NCBI RefSeq assembly: GCF_014839805.1
Contig: NC_051138.1
Span: 15,776,020-15,840,019 of the forward strand
Length of the DNA: 64,000 nt
Source: Manduca sexta
Lineage: Eukaryota > Arthropoda > Insecta > Lepidoptera > Sphingidae
Reading direction: 5' to 3'
Part shown: piece by piece, positions 51,281 to 64,000 of the stretch
Layout: every line of letters begins with the position of its first letter
How positions within the stretch are numbered: the first letter of the stretch is position 1
Position numbers and translations under genes: made by a program
The notes under the pieces: generated by a model
Database searches by the model: none
What the model was told of the DNA's origin: nothing
Seen by the model: only the letters and a program-made list of their open reading frames with translations

Positions 51281-54200
51281 ATGAACAGGAACGAGTACAA
51301 AAGAAGACTTTCGTCAATTGGATCAATTCACATCTGTCAAAGGTAAGTGTACATACTTACAATTAATTTGTTATAGACTTCTAATGCCAAATATTGGATT
51401 AAATGTTGCGTAAACCTAGTCTTCAATCTATAAACTAAATTCTTATTATTGTCGACTTTTGTTAATTGGTACCTTGTATCCCACCCACTCCATGCACTGA
51501 CAACAATTTACTGTGCTCGTAAAAAAATAATTATAAAATTTCTGTTTCTTACCTTATCTATGAAAGTTTCCTCTCAAGAAGCTTTACCCTATTTATCTAA
51601 CAAATTGTCTTTTTCCAGCGCATACCGCCAATGCGCATAGACGACCTGATTTACGACCTGCGCGACGGGACCAAGCTGCTGGCGCTGCTCGAGGTCTTGT
51701 CCGGGGAGAAGCTGGTCAGTATATATCTTTGATTGTATAAATATAAAGAGATGACTATAATAGGTTTTGTCTGGACTTGTCTGAGCCACCTTAATTACAT
51801 CCGAAAGCTTTTCTATTAGGTACATAGAGGTCTTTGAACTATTTGATTCTGATTTGATGATTCATTGTTGGACTTCTCGTTGTTGCATATTAAAATATTG
51901 ACTGTTTGTCAGTATTCATATCTATGATTAAACGTCTTACAAAAGCCGTCTTTCCGTCTGCCACAACCTTGGGGAAATCACGGCATAAAGGCCGGTCCTT
52001 TTGGAAGGATTGCGTGGGGACATGGATCCAACACGTAGAGGCCCCTTTAAGATACTCTAGTTGAGATTTATACACCTTGCAAGTCCACCCTCTGTCTGTA
52101 CTTATGGAGGAAATACAGCCAAAGACAGCGCTCGCAAGTTACAGTGACTATTGCAGAAAAGATGGGAATTATACCGGGTCTATGGATGGGATCTAGCTGG
52201 ACTGGTCCAATCATAACCTTAATTATCTCATGTCAAAATCCTCTTTTAATTACCATGTCTTTCACAGCCGATGGAGCGCGGGCGAGTGCTGCGCCGTCCT
52301 CATTTCCTATCGAACGCGAACACCGCGCTTCGATTCCTGGCCGGCAAGCGCATCAAGCTAGTGAACATCAATGCCGCCGACCTGGTGGACGGACGGCCCG
52401 CGGTTGTGCTCGGCCTCATATGGACCATCATCCTTTACTTCCAGGTAGGTTGGGAAGGCCTAGGTATAGGGGAGTTTCGAAAAAAATGTTTAATGTGTTG
52501 TATGGAGAAAGGTTTTTTATGTTTATAACTAGCGACCCGCCCCGGCTTCGCACGGGTGCAATGCTGATACTTAATACACTACAGAAAAACTGTGAACGTT
52601 GTATATAAAAACATTGTATATAAAAACATTGTATATAGCGGCCCGCTCTGGCTTCGCACGGGTATAACATAACAAAATAACAGTATTTCTCCACTATTTA
52701 ATGGATGTTATCTATATCTATACTTATAATAAATCTGTAGAGAGGTCAATTCTGTACATGAAATATATTTCCAAAATAACTATCAGGGGGTGATCGATAC
52801 TGATGCCAAAAATGCAATTAGTAAAATTTTTGTCTGTCTGTCTGTCTGTCTGTATAACCGTTATAGAAACAAAAACTACTCGACGGATTTTAACGAAACT
52901 TGGTACAATTATTTGTCATACTCCTGTGCTGGTTATAGTGTACTTTTCATCACGCTACAATGAATAGGAGCAGAGCAGTAAAGGGAAATGTTGGGAAAAC
53001 GGGAGAAGTTACTCCATTTTTTAAGCTTCCGTCGCGTGTGCGACCCTAATGGTTACAGCTACACAGAAATCATGTATGACGGAAATGTTGTCCTTAAAAT
53101 TATGTAAAAAATATCCCACGACAGCATATGTCTATCTATTATGGTTGACTCACAATAACACGTGTAACTCGCGATAGCTTAGCAGTTCGAAGCTTTCTCA
53201 TTATATTTGTCTACTCTTACGTTTATAACACTCTCAGTCATCCCTAATTAAAAAAGTCAACATTATTAAATATTCCATAAAAAGAATCATAGAAATCGGT
53301 ATAGAAACACCAAAGTTATACATGAAATACGCTAATAATAAGCCATCATGCGTGAATACTGAATCATGTTATAAGGATTATTTTTGTATATATATAAGGT
53401 CGCGAACGCACAGGCAGGCGGCTTGCTTGGCACCTAGAGGATAGCGAATCACCTAGCGAGTAGCTTCGTAAAACGAACATTCTCGAACGTTCGCGACCGG
53501 CTCCATTTTTGAAGTCCGAAATCCACGCGGGCGAAGCTGCGAGCGGAAGCTAGTTATACATATAAACCTTCCTCTTGAATCACTCTATCTATTAAAAAAA
53601 ACCGCATCAAAATCCGTTGCGTAGTTTTAAAGATTTAAGCATACAAAGGGACATAGGGATAGAGAAAGCGACTTTGTTTTATACTATGTAGTGATTTATT
53701 TCATTGCTGATATAATTTTTGCAAAAAAACTCATCATTCACCTCAAACAATTATGGTAAGATCATTTCATCATCGCAACGTATACGAATTTTATATGCCA
53801 TGTTTTTGGGCTTCTTTGCATTTTTATTTATTCAATTTTCGTTATATTTTTATTTCTATTTTCTTCAGTTCTAAAGTATCAGCCAACAGCAGATAGCTAT
53901 AGATATTTTTAAAATGGATACAAATTTTCCCACGATTATTAACGACTAATATATCGCTCACACCAACACAAATTAAACGTTATAATGTATGTGTTAGGCA
54001 TTATTTCGTTTTCAAGTATGACCTCTAAAATACATATATATTATAAGATGAATAATTTATATATTCATGTAAAATAGTCATAATCACTTCTAATTTTCGT
54101 AATTAATTTATATCATTTGTTTCTTTTTACCTTGCACTAGTTTCAGTGTGGTATGTGTTAAAAATGTAGATCCCAAACTAGTAATACTCTTTAAGTAGAC

Positions 54201-57200
54201 CGTGTTGCAATATTATCCTCTGTTATATAATGTATGTAGGAAATATGTAAAAAAATATATGTATCAATTTTTTATTTGCATATTTTGCTTCCTCTTATGA
54301 ATCTTCATACATTTTCTATGCCATTTCTGAACAGTATAGTACCCTAATCATATAAATGTGCATCGGTATACCTAAAACGGCTACATCTAACAATTTCCAG
54401 TATGAGTAACTAGACTATGTAAACAAACATTTGACCCAATTCTGTCATAGATACGTCAATAATATTGTTCAAATGTGGTTAGTCGTGTTCAATTGGAATT
54501 GGAACTGACACCTGGCTAGTGCCTAACCTATAATGTATTCTCCAGCCTTGTGCCAAAAATGTAAACAAATACTTAATATAAAATATGGTATACTTATTTA
54601 TAGCATACTATACTACTATACTATACTATATTTTATATAAATATCTTTAGTTGAATAGCACAATCAACCCGTCTTAAGGTTTAATTTAAAAGTGAAGTGT
54701 TTGCCTACATTTCTGGTACAACACAGGAGAGTGCATTAAGAATGTATTATTAAAAATTCACATTTGTTTACATAGTGTAGAAAGTAGCGTAGATTGTAAA
54801 AGGTGCTGTATCCTCATTTTAATCGGCTTGAACATATTTCGTTTGCGCATGCTTCGCTCATTTATTGGACCCACAGGATAGAGGAGCAAAGGTAGGTATG
54901 CGCTGCTTTTAGTTACTGTAGTTAATCCTTTTAAAATTAATTGTAGATTGTTTGTTATGCATAAATAATGGGTTCATTATTGGACTGGCACACAACAGTG
55001 TTAGCTTTGCCGACAGAAATAAAAAATTGACGATCGTGAAGAAGTCCTTCCAGTGGCGATTGGTCCATATAACACGATTCCCGCCGGTTTCCCTTTCGTA
55101 GCTAATGTGAAATATAATTGTCATTGAACGATTCGCAGACCATATTTATGCAAATTATTAGTGCTTATATATTATGGCGGGTTCTCATTTGGAAAATTTC
55201 ACCCTTCGCCACTGAGACTTATCTAGTTTAAAACCTACAAATGCTGCTGGTCACTCTACCTTCTCACCTTACTTCCCTCATATAGCTAGACGTACACTGT
55301 CCGGACTAAAGCAGAATTCTCAATAATTGTATCCTCAATAGATTTCATGCAACTTTATTTGTAATTATCACCTTCTTTCAATAAACTATATTAATTAATT
55401 GCAAACACAAATCATACTTTTAGCATATTTTATACTCGACTTCTGCTATTGGTTGATGTAATATATCCATTCTCTTAACATTTATAACACCCTGTTGATC
55501 ATTTACAATTATTTTGGCGTAAATTTCATTAAACAATAATCTCGCCTATCAAATCTCTTGATCAAACTAACTTATATATCATAATGGATCAATAATTATT
55601 AATTTCGGCCATCATTCACTACGAGATTAGTCGACAACGTCGACATTTAGATACCTCAGACATAACTGCACGTCTGATCAAGTATGATTGTGATATTTGA
55701 AGTACCTATCAATTTTATGGAGTAATGGGACCTAATGAATCAGTTTTCGCTCTCCGCACGGCAGTGTTTGGGGTGTTGTGAGTTGAAGTTAAACGAATTT
55801 TTGAACTACAGTGTAGAAATGAGCGGGGTCATTTTTCAGTAGTTCATCGGAACTGCTTTGGCTATGTAAATAAATTTCAATAATTTATTCCTTAATCGAA
55901 TATGGGCCACAGCGGACAATGTCAACAGAGATCAGCCAAGTACTCAGTAGTTATAGTGCACAAGTGTGTGCGCAATACACAGGTACACTCTCTGTTCCTT
56001 CACTCACGTAATCCGGTGAGACGGCAGTCCCATTTGATCGGAAAGAGATCAGGCGCAAGTCCAACGCCTTCACGTGCTTTTTTTTCATTTCAGTAATGTA
56101 AATATAATTGCGGAGTTATTGATGTCGACTCTATCCAATTGTCCACACAATCAGTTTGCTGCAGTAATTCTGTCAATTATGATCACGTGTAGGCGCACGC
56201 TTTATAAAGACAACTGACTGCAATAGTCTAACGAATATTACCGACGTAATGCGTTCTAATAAAACAATTATTACAATCATTTGTCAAGTGACTTCGTAGC
56301 GTAGTACTGAGTGCGCAATACTACCACTGTTCTGAAGTCATTGGATCGAATTCCTGCTTGAGAGGTGATATTTGAGTTTTCCTTCTCGCTATAAGCCTAG
56401 ATTTGCAATTTGTGCCCGATATGGCGAAAATTGGATAGCCTAGATACACCTCTGCCACCACTGCACCCTTCACGGTTAATGGCGTGTTGTGTGTTTGTTT
56501 GTTTTATTTGTCAAGCGATATTGATATCCTTATTTTGGGATTAAAATGGGTTATAAAGCCAATATTTCACTACAACACTATTAGTCACATAATTATAGGC
56601 TGTATGTTAGATGTGACCTTTGCCTTTCGCTTATAGGAAAATGGCGCCAAGAGTAATTAATTTACGTACATATATTATGGTTCGATTAATTTTCGTGATT
56701 TCTATGTCAATAGAAATACAAATGGAACTGATTATGCGAGCTTCGTTGAAAATCGAGGTATAAGAAATCAAAAGCGATATTAATATGCTAGTGGAAAGGT
56801 ACCTATCCAAAATATTTTACATTCAAAATATGGGAAAAGCAAATCAAGTTATGTAAGTCTTACCTTAATAATCTCAGCATCAGGGAAGAAAATGTCAACG
56901 CGGAGTTGGAGTCCTCACTAAAATTCGTATTTAAACGGGCCTGATTCATGAAATCACATCACTAGCACAAATTTTAAGACTGCGGGCTTAATTGCACGAA
57001 GTACATAATAAAAACGACCATGTAATGGCACAGATGTACGGGATTTAGACATTGGTGAACAATTTAATTTGTAACTACAAAGGCGACCGCGACGTATCGA
57101 GTAATGGGCAATGTCGACTCGCAAACTACCCGCGAATATATTTAAAAAGTTATTATTTTAATTTGATTTACATTTTTCAATAATATAATGAACATTTATT

Positions 57201-60168
57201 TTTATTACTATAAACTACTGCATAATTTAATATAAATTATTTAATACTAAGCATTTGACGTTCGAATTTCGAAACGAAAAGTTATTAGCCCCCTTGGAAA
57301 TGATTAAAACGCGACTCGTCAGTCGTTTAATTTTATGTTTGTGATTTAAGCGACAGGCTAATTAGTCAATCACGTTTTAGTTTCTCAAGCAATCATAAAT
57401 AAAACAACGGAGTCGTGTTGTATTTTTTTTGCCACGTTTTAAACTTACTGAATTTAATTGGATGTTTGTCAATAGATCGAGGAGAACAGCCGAGCACTAG
57501 AGTACCTGGGCGGGTCGAGATGCGCGTCGGCCATGTCGTACGAGTCCGGTGCGGCGACGCCCACGCAGCGCGCCGAGGACAAGTGGAAGCAGGGCGCCAA
57601 GAAGACCCTGCTGCAGTGGGTCGCCAATGCGCTGCCTAAGTGAGTATTTATAACTAAATGACGGATATATAAAACCCGCTTAGGTTCATAGTAAGCGCCA
57701 CGGCTAGTCTGTCCACAAATAACAAGAAAAGACCTCCTAAAGAAGGGTTATTATTGGAGGAGACAAGGGGTTGGGAACTCGATGCTATCAGAGAGGCATT
57801 TGAAACTAAAAAGGATGTACTGTTACAGAAGGTGACGTTCCATTTGCTTCATGGTTGGGCAGGCTCAAATGTAGATCCGGTCTTGAGACCATTTTGGCTA
57901 CGCAGGGAGGTTCTTTCACATAATAAAGATTGCTTACTGTGGTGCAACACAGTCATTATTCCGGCTTCACTGCTCCTGAGTGACCTGAAAATATCTCGCG
58001 CATTGTGTTTTTTAAATTGTGGATGCAAGGGCGGTGGACTAAGGGGGAGGGTAGGTCAGCTGCACCCCTAGATTAACCCAAGTCCATACTTTTGTAAGTA
58101 CTTGTCTAATACGTTCAATTATTGGGACTACCTATATGAAATTTCCACTTTAGCCCTCTGGATCAAAAGTTGAGATTTCCCTCCCTCTGGTGCCTTATTC
58201 TCTATCCCGCACGTTATTATAACAGTGCGTAACAAGCACGTAACACAACACATCATGTTTAGGACTATAGAAATTTGGCTTACAGAATACCATTCCACGC
58301 ACATTCTCGAAGATAACATGACACGGCCGCGTTACGCGTTTACACTATCATACAGAATAATGGCCCTGAGTTAAAAGCTGGGTATGCCTCTGTATGGGTG
58401 ATATTATTAAGTAATTTCCGAAAGAAGATTTAAAACATAAATGAATAGCATATACGTCTATGTATATCCCCGAAGCGAGAGGCAACGATTCAAAGAATAC
58501 TTAAATTTACTCACAATTTTTTTTTTATCAGGGACTCAAACATCCTAGTAACAGACTTCGGCCCGTCTTGGCGCGATGGTATCGCGTTCCTGGCGATTAT
58601 TGACGCGATCAAAGCGAACCTGATCAACCTGGCGGAGATGAAGCGCAAGACGAACCGGCAACGGCTGGAGCACGCGTTCGACGTTGCCGAGACCGAGTTG
58701 GGCATCGCGCGGCTGCTGGACGCCGAAGATGTTGATGTCGACAAGCCAGACGAACGGTCCATCATGACTTATGTAGCCCAGTTCCTGCACAAATACCCTG
58801 AACCTAAGGTAAGTCAAGTTGTAGCTTGTTAGAGAATGTTTACACTTTAAAGGAGCAGAGCGGTGCAAAGACAATCGTCAACAGCCCAATAAAGTAAATC
58901 GAATCGTATTTTAACTTTTCTCATAGATGTACTCTCTGAGTGTATAAATTAAATATCTATAATAATCATTATGCTCGTTGTTAACAGACGACTGGACCGG
59001 ATGCTGTAGCGGCAGTACAAGAGGAGTACGAATCTCTGCGAATGTGGCTGACGGAGCGCGTCACCACAATTCAAAGGCAATACGAATCGCGCACCCTGTC
59101 GCGGAACTACGAAGACTACGTGCGCGCCGAAAACGAAAGACTCGCACGCGAGCCCATCTACCTTAAACTAGAGAAACTCATGTACACGCAGAGCCTTGTG
59201 GCCATCGCGCCCAAGTCCTGGCGTGAGCTCGTCGCCTTGTGGGTCGAACTGGAACGGCTCCACAGGAAATGGCTCTGGCTTCTGGACTCGGAACTGCCGG
59301 GAGACTTTAGAGTCGTAGGCGAATGGTTAGCGAAAGCAGAATATCTTTTATACTTCGACGAAATACCGACCAGTTTGGACGAGAGGACAGCGGCAATTAT
59401 CAGCGAGAAACTAGAGGAACATAGCGCGTTCTTTGCTGGACTTCCAGATATAGTAGACAGATTCGAGGCAGCCCTGCGTTCACCCGACGCCGCGAGAATA
59501 CCTGGCGAAAGGCTGCAGCACATGAGAGACAGGCTTGAGGAAGTCAGTCGTAGGGCGCCACAGAGGAAAGCCAGGTTAAAGTACATGGAGCACAAGTGCT
59601 GCATCGTAGCGTTCACAGAACTGACTAAAGCTAAGCTTGCCGCGTGGACCGGCAAGTACGGTCGCATTGACCATGTTCGTGCCTTATTAGATGATTATGA
59701 TAATTTTGTCACTAAGAATAAGATTTTCCAAGAATTTGATAGAGCGTACGTTGATATTAAACAAGTAGCTGAAGAATATAAGAGAGTTTGTGAAGTAGAC
59801 AGGACTGAATCAAGAGAAATCGATGCCTTTTTGAAAGACGTTTCTGAGACTTGGAGAAGAGTTGCTTCCGACGTGAGATGTGCTAGGAGTGTTTTAGAAG
59901 AAGTGATTGCTCACTGGGAGAGATGGAGTACTTTGGTAGAAGAATTCACGACTTGGCTAGACAGAGCTCAACACATGCTGAGAGTGTCAGAAGACGACAG
60001 ATTAGAGTTCTTCCATGATTTAACTGTGTGGAAAGAGAAGCACCAGAGATTAGGTGACGCGGCTGGTTTCTTAGCAGCAACATGCTCTGAAGAGATCAGT
60101 TCAGAAATCAAGAAGAAATACGTTGAGATTACGGAGCGTTGGGAGCGCATATGGGAAGAAGCTGAACG
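51281..60168 (+). CDS. Msp300: Second copy of the Msp300 5' exons (actin-binding domain), probable allele
   Basis: Six exons with intact GT-AG borders and phases: 51281-51342, 51619-51714, 52268-52444, 57476-57639, 58532-58808, 58988-60168. Exon lengths equal those of the left copy (62, 96, 177, 164, 277, 1181 bp). They encode CH1, CH2 and the first spectrin segment. The only protein difference I noticed is Thr for Ile in EEFTTWLDRA. The copy stops at the 500 N gap with no further exons, so it cannot make the whole protein here. Most likely the alternate haplotype of the gene at 1-19815, not a paralogue. Confidence 0.9.
52599..52638. repeat. 15 bp minisatellite, 2.6 units
   Basis: TTGTATATAAAAACA is repeated in tandem. 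The left arm has a single unit at the matching place near 18483-18497, so copy number differs between the arms. Confidence 0.8.
52711..53553 (+). mobile_element. Non-autonomous Helitron, 843 bp, absent from the left arm
   Basis: It starts A|TCTATATCTATACTTATAA and ends GCGGAAGCTAG|T with the GC-rich CGCGGGCGAAGCTGCGAGCG block before the end. It contains a (TGTC)n run near 52831-52852. The left arm is uninterrupted here apart from a 3 bp difference, a near-exact empty site. Confidence 0.85.
55045..55220. mobile_element. hAT-type MITE, right-arm copy
   Basis: The mirror of 16739-16902, with CAGTGGCGATTGG and CTTCGCCACTG termini. It lies in the intron between CH1 and CH2 exons. Confidence 0.68.
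56287..56462 (+). mobile_element. tRNA-derived SINE remnant, right-arm copy
   Basis: The mirror of 15464-15640, with GTAGCGTAGTACTGAG and GGATCGAATTCC followed by TTTGTGCCCGATATGGCGA. Confidence 0.72.
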
Positions 60169-60374
60169 GTGAGTTGTTGACAATTATAATTTTTCCAGTA
60201 TTGTTAGTATTCTAATAATAAATAGATAGATAGGCTAGTCTACCGCAGTAACGAGCACAAATCCCTATACCCTGTAATTCAAGCGTGTTATTTTGAAAAC
60301 GGAAAATTTGTTTTTTTATGACTCACCTTGAGAACAAATACAGGATTTTACAGTTTAAACTAGCGCTTTAACTG

Positions 60375-60874
60375 NNNNNNNNNNNNNNNNNNNNNNNNNN
60401 NNNNNNNNNNNNNNNNNNNNNNNNNNNNNNNNNNNNNNNNNNNNNNNNNNNNNNNNNNNNNNNNNNNNNNNNNNNNNNNNNNNNNNNNNNNNNNNNNNNN
60501 NNNNNNNNNNNNNNNNNNNNNNNNNNNNNNNNNNNNNNNNNNNNNNNNNNNNNNNNNNNNNNNNNNNNNNNNNNNNNNNNNNNNNNNNNNNNNNNNNNNN
60601 NNNNNNNNNNNNNNNNNNNNNNNNNNNNNNNNNNNNNNNNNNNNNNNNNNNNNNNNNNNNNNNNNNNNNNNNNNNNNNNNNNNNNNNNNNNNNNNNNNNN
60701 NNNNNNNNNNNNNNNNNNNNNNNNNNNNNNNNNNNNNNNNNNNNNNNNNNNNNNNNNNNNNNNNNNNNNNNNNNNNNNNNNNNNNNNNNNNNNNNNNNNN
60801 NNNNNNNNNNNNNNNNNNNNNNNNNNNNNNNNNNNNNNNNNNNNNNNNNNNNNNNNNNNNNNNNNNNNNNNNNN
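60375..60874. other. Assembly gap, exactly 500 N
   Basis: A run of 500 N that ends the inverted copy. The homologous left-arm sequence continues outward from 11622 with no gap. Confidence 0.99.
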
Positions 60875-61002
60875 TCATTTTCAGCCTTTAGAAGATCACT
60901 GCTGAACCTAGGCCTTCTCTAAAGGTTTCCAGACCAAACTGTTAGAAACGACCTGCATCCAATGAGTTCCCGCGATCTTTATGAGTAATATGAGAATGAT
61001 TT

Positions 61003-61149
61003 GCTGGTAGTAGGATATATTTATATCCACCCGGATAGCGACCACAGTACGTGTGTTGCGTTCCAGAATCAGTCTGTATATATCCGGCTCCAACAGGCCG
61101 GTAATAATTGTGTCGACTACCGTGGGGTAATCATCACTTGTTAGTCGAC
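61003..61149 (+). repeat. Interspersed repeat, family B, partial
   Basis: From GCTGGTAGTAGGATATAT to the TTAGTCGACC segment, followed by an A-rich run. Internally shortened relative to 11061-11290. Confidence 0.6.
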
Positions 61150-62739
61150 CGTTAAAAAAAATTAAAAAAAAATTAACAAACTTCAAAGTATACTATACGA
61201 GGCAAGGTACTGATTTTATCAACGAATTATAACACGATGAATTGTAACGTGTGTGGTTATTGTATAAAGCAGAGATAGGACAATCCTGACAAGATCTATT
61301 TTTTTCTGGCAGGAGTTTGTGTATTCTGTATTATGAAAAGTTATGCAAAAAGCTATTGGTGTATTATTGCACCTATGGTAGAGCGAAAGGTGATATATTT
61401 TAATTTTGTATTGTTAACGCCATCTACATTTTTTTTTATTGAACTTATTGAGGAACTAGCTATATAAACTGCTTACAGCGCTATCTAGTGCAGCTATAGC
61501 GTATTGAGTGTTAAACTAAAGGACCAAATAGTTTCCTATAAATTTAATGTACTTAGTTTCTACACCACTGAACCGAGGTTTAAAAACTGGGGTCTACCTC
61601 TCCCTTTTTTTGATTTAATAGAGACCTGACGTATAATATTTTTATGCATATTTAAAAATAAATTAAGTTTGTTATAATAATTTATGTAAATTCATTAATC
61701 ATTAAATAAAAAACTCCAATATAAAGTATAAATATTTATTTATCTATCTATTTATCTAAAATAGCTATTGTAGTTTGAAATAAGTCGTGCATGCTTTAGA
61801 GTAAAATATATTGGTACAAAAATATGTACGCGATATAGTCCATTAAAATGTTACATTTTTTTGGCCTTACCTTGCGTTTTTTAGAGGACGCAATTTTATA
61901 TTTTTGAAGTGTAGGGGGGGTCAGTGTAAAGCTAAAACCAAGTTTGTGGGGTCGCCACCCTTATCCCACAGCCGCCATTTTGAAAATAGGAGTTGAAATG
62001 GTTTTTACGATGTATCTCTTAAACTATTTATCTGACAAAAAAATGTATAAACATTTTTTGTTGCAAATTAAATTCTCTACAACTGTGGTCCAGTAACATT
62101 TGTCGTAGAACTATAAATAAAAGTTATAAGCGAAAATGTTAAGAAATTCAATGGTAAGCAATGTCCATTGCAACGTCATCAGAACGTGTGTTTATAAGGT
62201 TCATAATACTTTTTTTTGTACTCCAAATGTAACTTTTCAATTGACTAATAAGTATTTTGCTAATGTCTCCCCTTTTGAGTTGAAGTGACGAGACATTTGT
62301 CATATTTAAAGTTTTGATTGATTGGAATAATTAACGCAACGATCAAACAGTGCAGTTTAAACTCTTAAATATTAGAAAACGAGCGTATTTGATGCTAGAA
62401 TGTCATGCAAACGCTGTAAATTGGTAGCTCAGAAACACTATAATATAAATATTGGTTGCACTACACACAGCAATATCAACTTTGTGTTCTTTATGTACAA
62501 AGTTGATGTTAGTTTGGCTAAACACCGCAAATAATCGCACAAATACTCCTAGGTTTTGTGCCACCAATTATGAAACTGACAGTTGTTGATACTAAACCTT
62601 TTATACACGAGTCATTCTTGTTACTCTTATATATTGCATCGGTCATCGTTTTGCACATGAGTCATTATAATATAAAAGAGCTAATAAAGGTTTTTTTATA
62701 CTAAAAAAAAGTACACTCACGTCTTAAATGACGGAGAAC

Positions 62740-62960
62740 GAAGAGGTGTAACTGGTGCACCCACATTCTGACTTTCGTCCCATGATGTGAGAGTAAGTGT
62801 AAGCATGAGGTGATGTGTAAGCCCATGGCCGTATCGGGCACAAATTCCAGACTCCGAAATTGAGTAGGAAAGCTCAATATAAATTTGCCTAACCTGGGGA
62901 TCAAACCTGAGACTTTACCACCGTAGTCGTACCGTAACACAACTACGCCACCGAGGGAGT
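62740..62960 (-). mobile_element. tRNA-derived SINE
   Basis: On the minus strand it has CTCGGTGGCGTAGTTGTG (box A region) and GGTTTGATCCCCAGG (box B), then TTTGTGCCCGATACGGCCA. Same family as 35337-35918. Confidence 0.78.
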
Positions 62961-63764
62961 TTTTGAAATGTATTTCGTAAGGGGTTTAAATGCCTTCCAG
63001 CATACGCTTAATATCAGTAACCACATTATTTACTATTATTAAGTATTAGTGTAAACTGCAATAGTTAAAACATTAAATCCATCACGCGTTTATCCCTAAA
63101 AGGTTAGGAAGAGATGCAACCAGAACATCCACTTTGCGCCAGATGTGTTCCGTCCCACGATGTAAAAGAGGCGTGCCTATCACCACATCGGGTACAAATG
63201 CCAGACTCCTGGCAAATATTTATCCAAAGAAACCCAATATCACTTTGCGTCGGGGTTCCTAGTCAATTGTGTCCAAAATATAGGTATTATTGGATATCCT
63301 GACACCAAGTTTTATTAATTTTTAACCCCCGAAGCAAGGCTAGGGGTTATAAGTTTAAAGTGCGAATCTGGATGTCTGTCTGTGGCATCGCAGCTCCCAA
63401 ACAAATGGAATTTGAGGCACTGTTACCTTTGTCTATTTTTTAAACTATACAGCGCACCGTTGCCATTGAAATAACAAAACATAATATTGGTAAACGAAAA
63501 AAACCTTGCATACGCATAACACCGAATGTTCAGGGATTTTTCTAGAAGCTTTTTCTAAACCGCGTAAACATTTCTATACGTTTTATGTTTATTCGTTCGA
63601 AACGGAGTAAACATATATTAATTGATTATTCGGTTTTTTACTTACTTTTGCCTTTAGTTATACGCTGTAGCGGTTTAACTCCGGCTTACTAGAGGTGTAA
63701 GATTGAAATCGACGGGGTCCTCAATTTGATACCTAGGAAGATAATTTTTTTATGACCCCAATCG

Positions 63765-63877
63765 CCTGGTGGTACGTGAAGTGCAATCCAATAGTATATC
63801 GACCGACGAGAGATGATTACCCCTTGGGAGTCGACACAGTTATGCCGCCCTGTTGGAACCGAATATGCCCAGGCACA
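63765..63877 (-). repeat. Interspersed repeat, family B, partial
   Basis: Reverse copy carrying GGTTCCAACAGGGCGGCATA and the TCTCGTCGGTCGATATACTA segment. Diverged from the other copies. Confidence 0.55.
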
Positions 63878-64000
63878 TATATATAATCAAGATATTTTGT
63901 GTTTATGTTGTTAACAGATCAAATTTTTTGACCGCAAAATAATTCCAATTTAAAATTTATACACTTTTTTTACATCGCACAAACGATTCAGTTTAAATAT

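Larger units (their letters stand above)
52529..53694 (-). mobile_element. Helitron split by a younger Helitron
   Basis: The right-arm counterpart of 18260-18562. Its CTAG end is at 52529-52532 and its TC end at 53693-53694. The 843 bp element at 52711-53553 interrupts it. Confidence 0.75.
44375..60374. repeat. 16,000 bp inverted copy of 11622-27529 (probable misplaced haplotig)
   Basis: The first base (44375) pairs with about 27529 and the last (60374) with about 11622, in reverse complement. Exons, introns, SINE, hAT MITE and LINE fragment are all mirrored. Differences are SNPs, small indels and three transposon presence/absence differences. The piece lies between two 500 N gaps and is exactly 16,000 bases. 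Confidence 0.93.
60875..64000. other. Repeat-rich stretch, no gene seen
   Basis: It contains family B copies (61003-61149 and 63765-63877), a tRNA-derived SINE (62740-62960), a SINE body fragment near 63070-63250 and a common repeat starting ACCCCCGAAGCAAGGC near 63326. No ORF shows coding character. Confidence 0.6.

Noticed and set aside
57754..58071. 105-codon plus frame in the intron between CH2 exons of the right arm
   Set aside because: The matching left-arm sequence (about 13850-14200) does not keep the frame, so it is not a conserved exon.
62475..62507. 11 bp perfect hairpin with an 11 base loop
   Set aside because: A stem this short is expected by chance about once in a window of this size; too short for a microRNA precursor.

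Overview
The window is AT-rich eukaryotic nuclear DNA, almost certainly from a moth or butterfly. It has intron-split genes with GT-AG borders, tRNA-derived SINEs, many short Helitrons with TC...CTAG ends, hAT-type MITEs and LINE remnants of the kinds common in Lepidoptera. There is nothing bacterial: no operon, rRNA, tRNA gene or CRISPR.

The one clear gene is the 5' half of a giant nesprin, the orthologue of insect Msp300 and vertebrate SYNE1, on the minus strand from 19815 to the left edge. Fourteen exons can be placed from splice sites and reading phase. The first five (19815 to 13204) encode the paired calponin-homology actin-binding domain. The next eight (13008 to 6367) encode spectrin-like repeats. 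A giant exon, at least 6 kb long (6002 to 1 and beyond), encodes a long run of further spectrin repeats. The start codon, most of the rod and any C-terminal KASH membrane anchor are not identified here. A one-base frame break lies in the giant exon between 1554 and 1608, most likely near 1594.

The main structural feature is a second copy of the actin-binding-domain region in opposite orientation at 44375-60374. It mirrors 11622-27529, including six intact exons. It is bounded on both sides by runs of exactly 500 Ns and is exactly 16,000 bases long. The copies differ by SNPs, small indels and three clean transposon presence/absence differences: a 1.15 kb hAT element only in the left copy, and an 843 bp Helitron and a 358 bp palindromic MITE only in the right copy. 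The encoded proteins agree except for one residue noticed. The simplest reading is the other haplotype of the same locus, cut out and scaffolded in inverted orientation, rather than a real inverted duplication.

Between the arms (27530-43874) and after the second gap (60875-64000) I see no convincing gene. These stretches hold nested SINEs, Helitrons (one with six internal 123 bp tandem units), LINE 3' fragments, unclassified repeats and a few unassigned short ORFs. Repeat class names come from visible termini and remembered family features, not from a database search.
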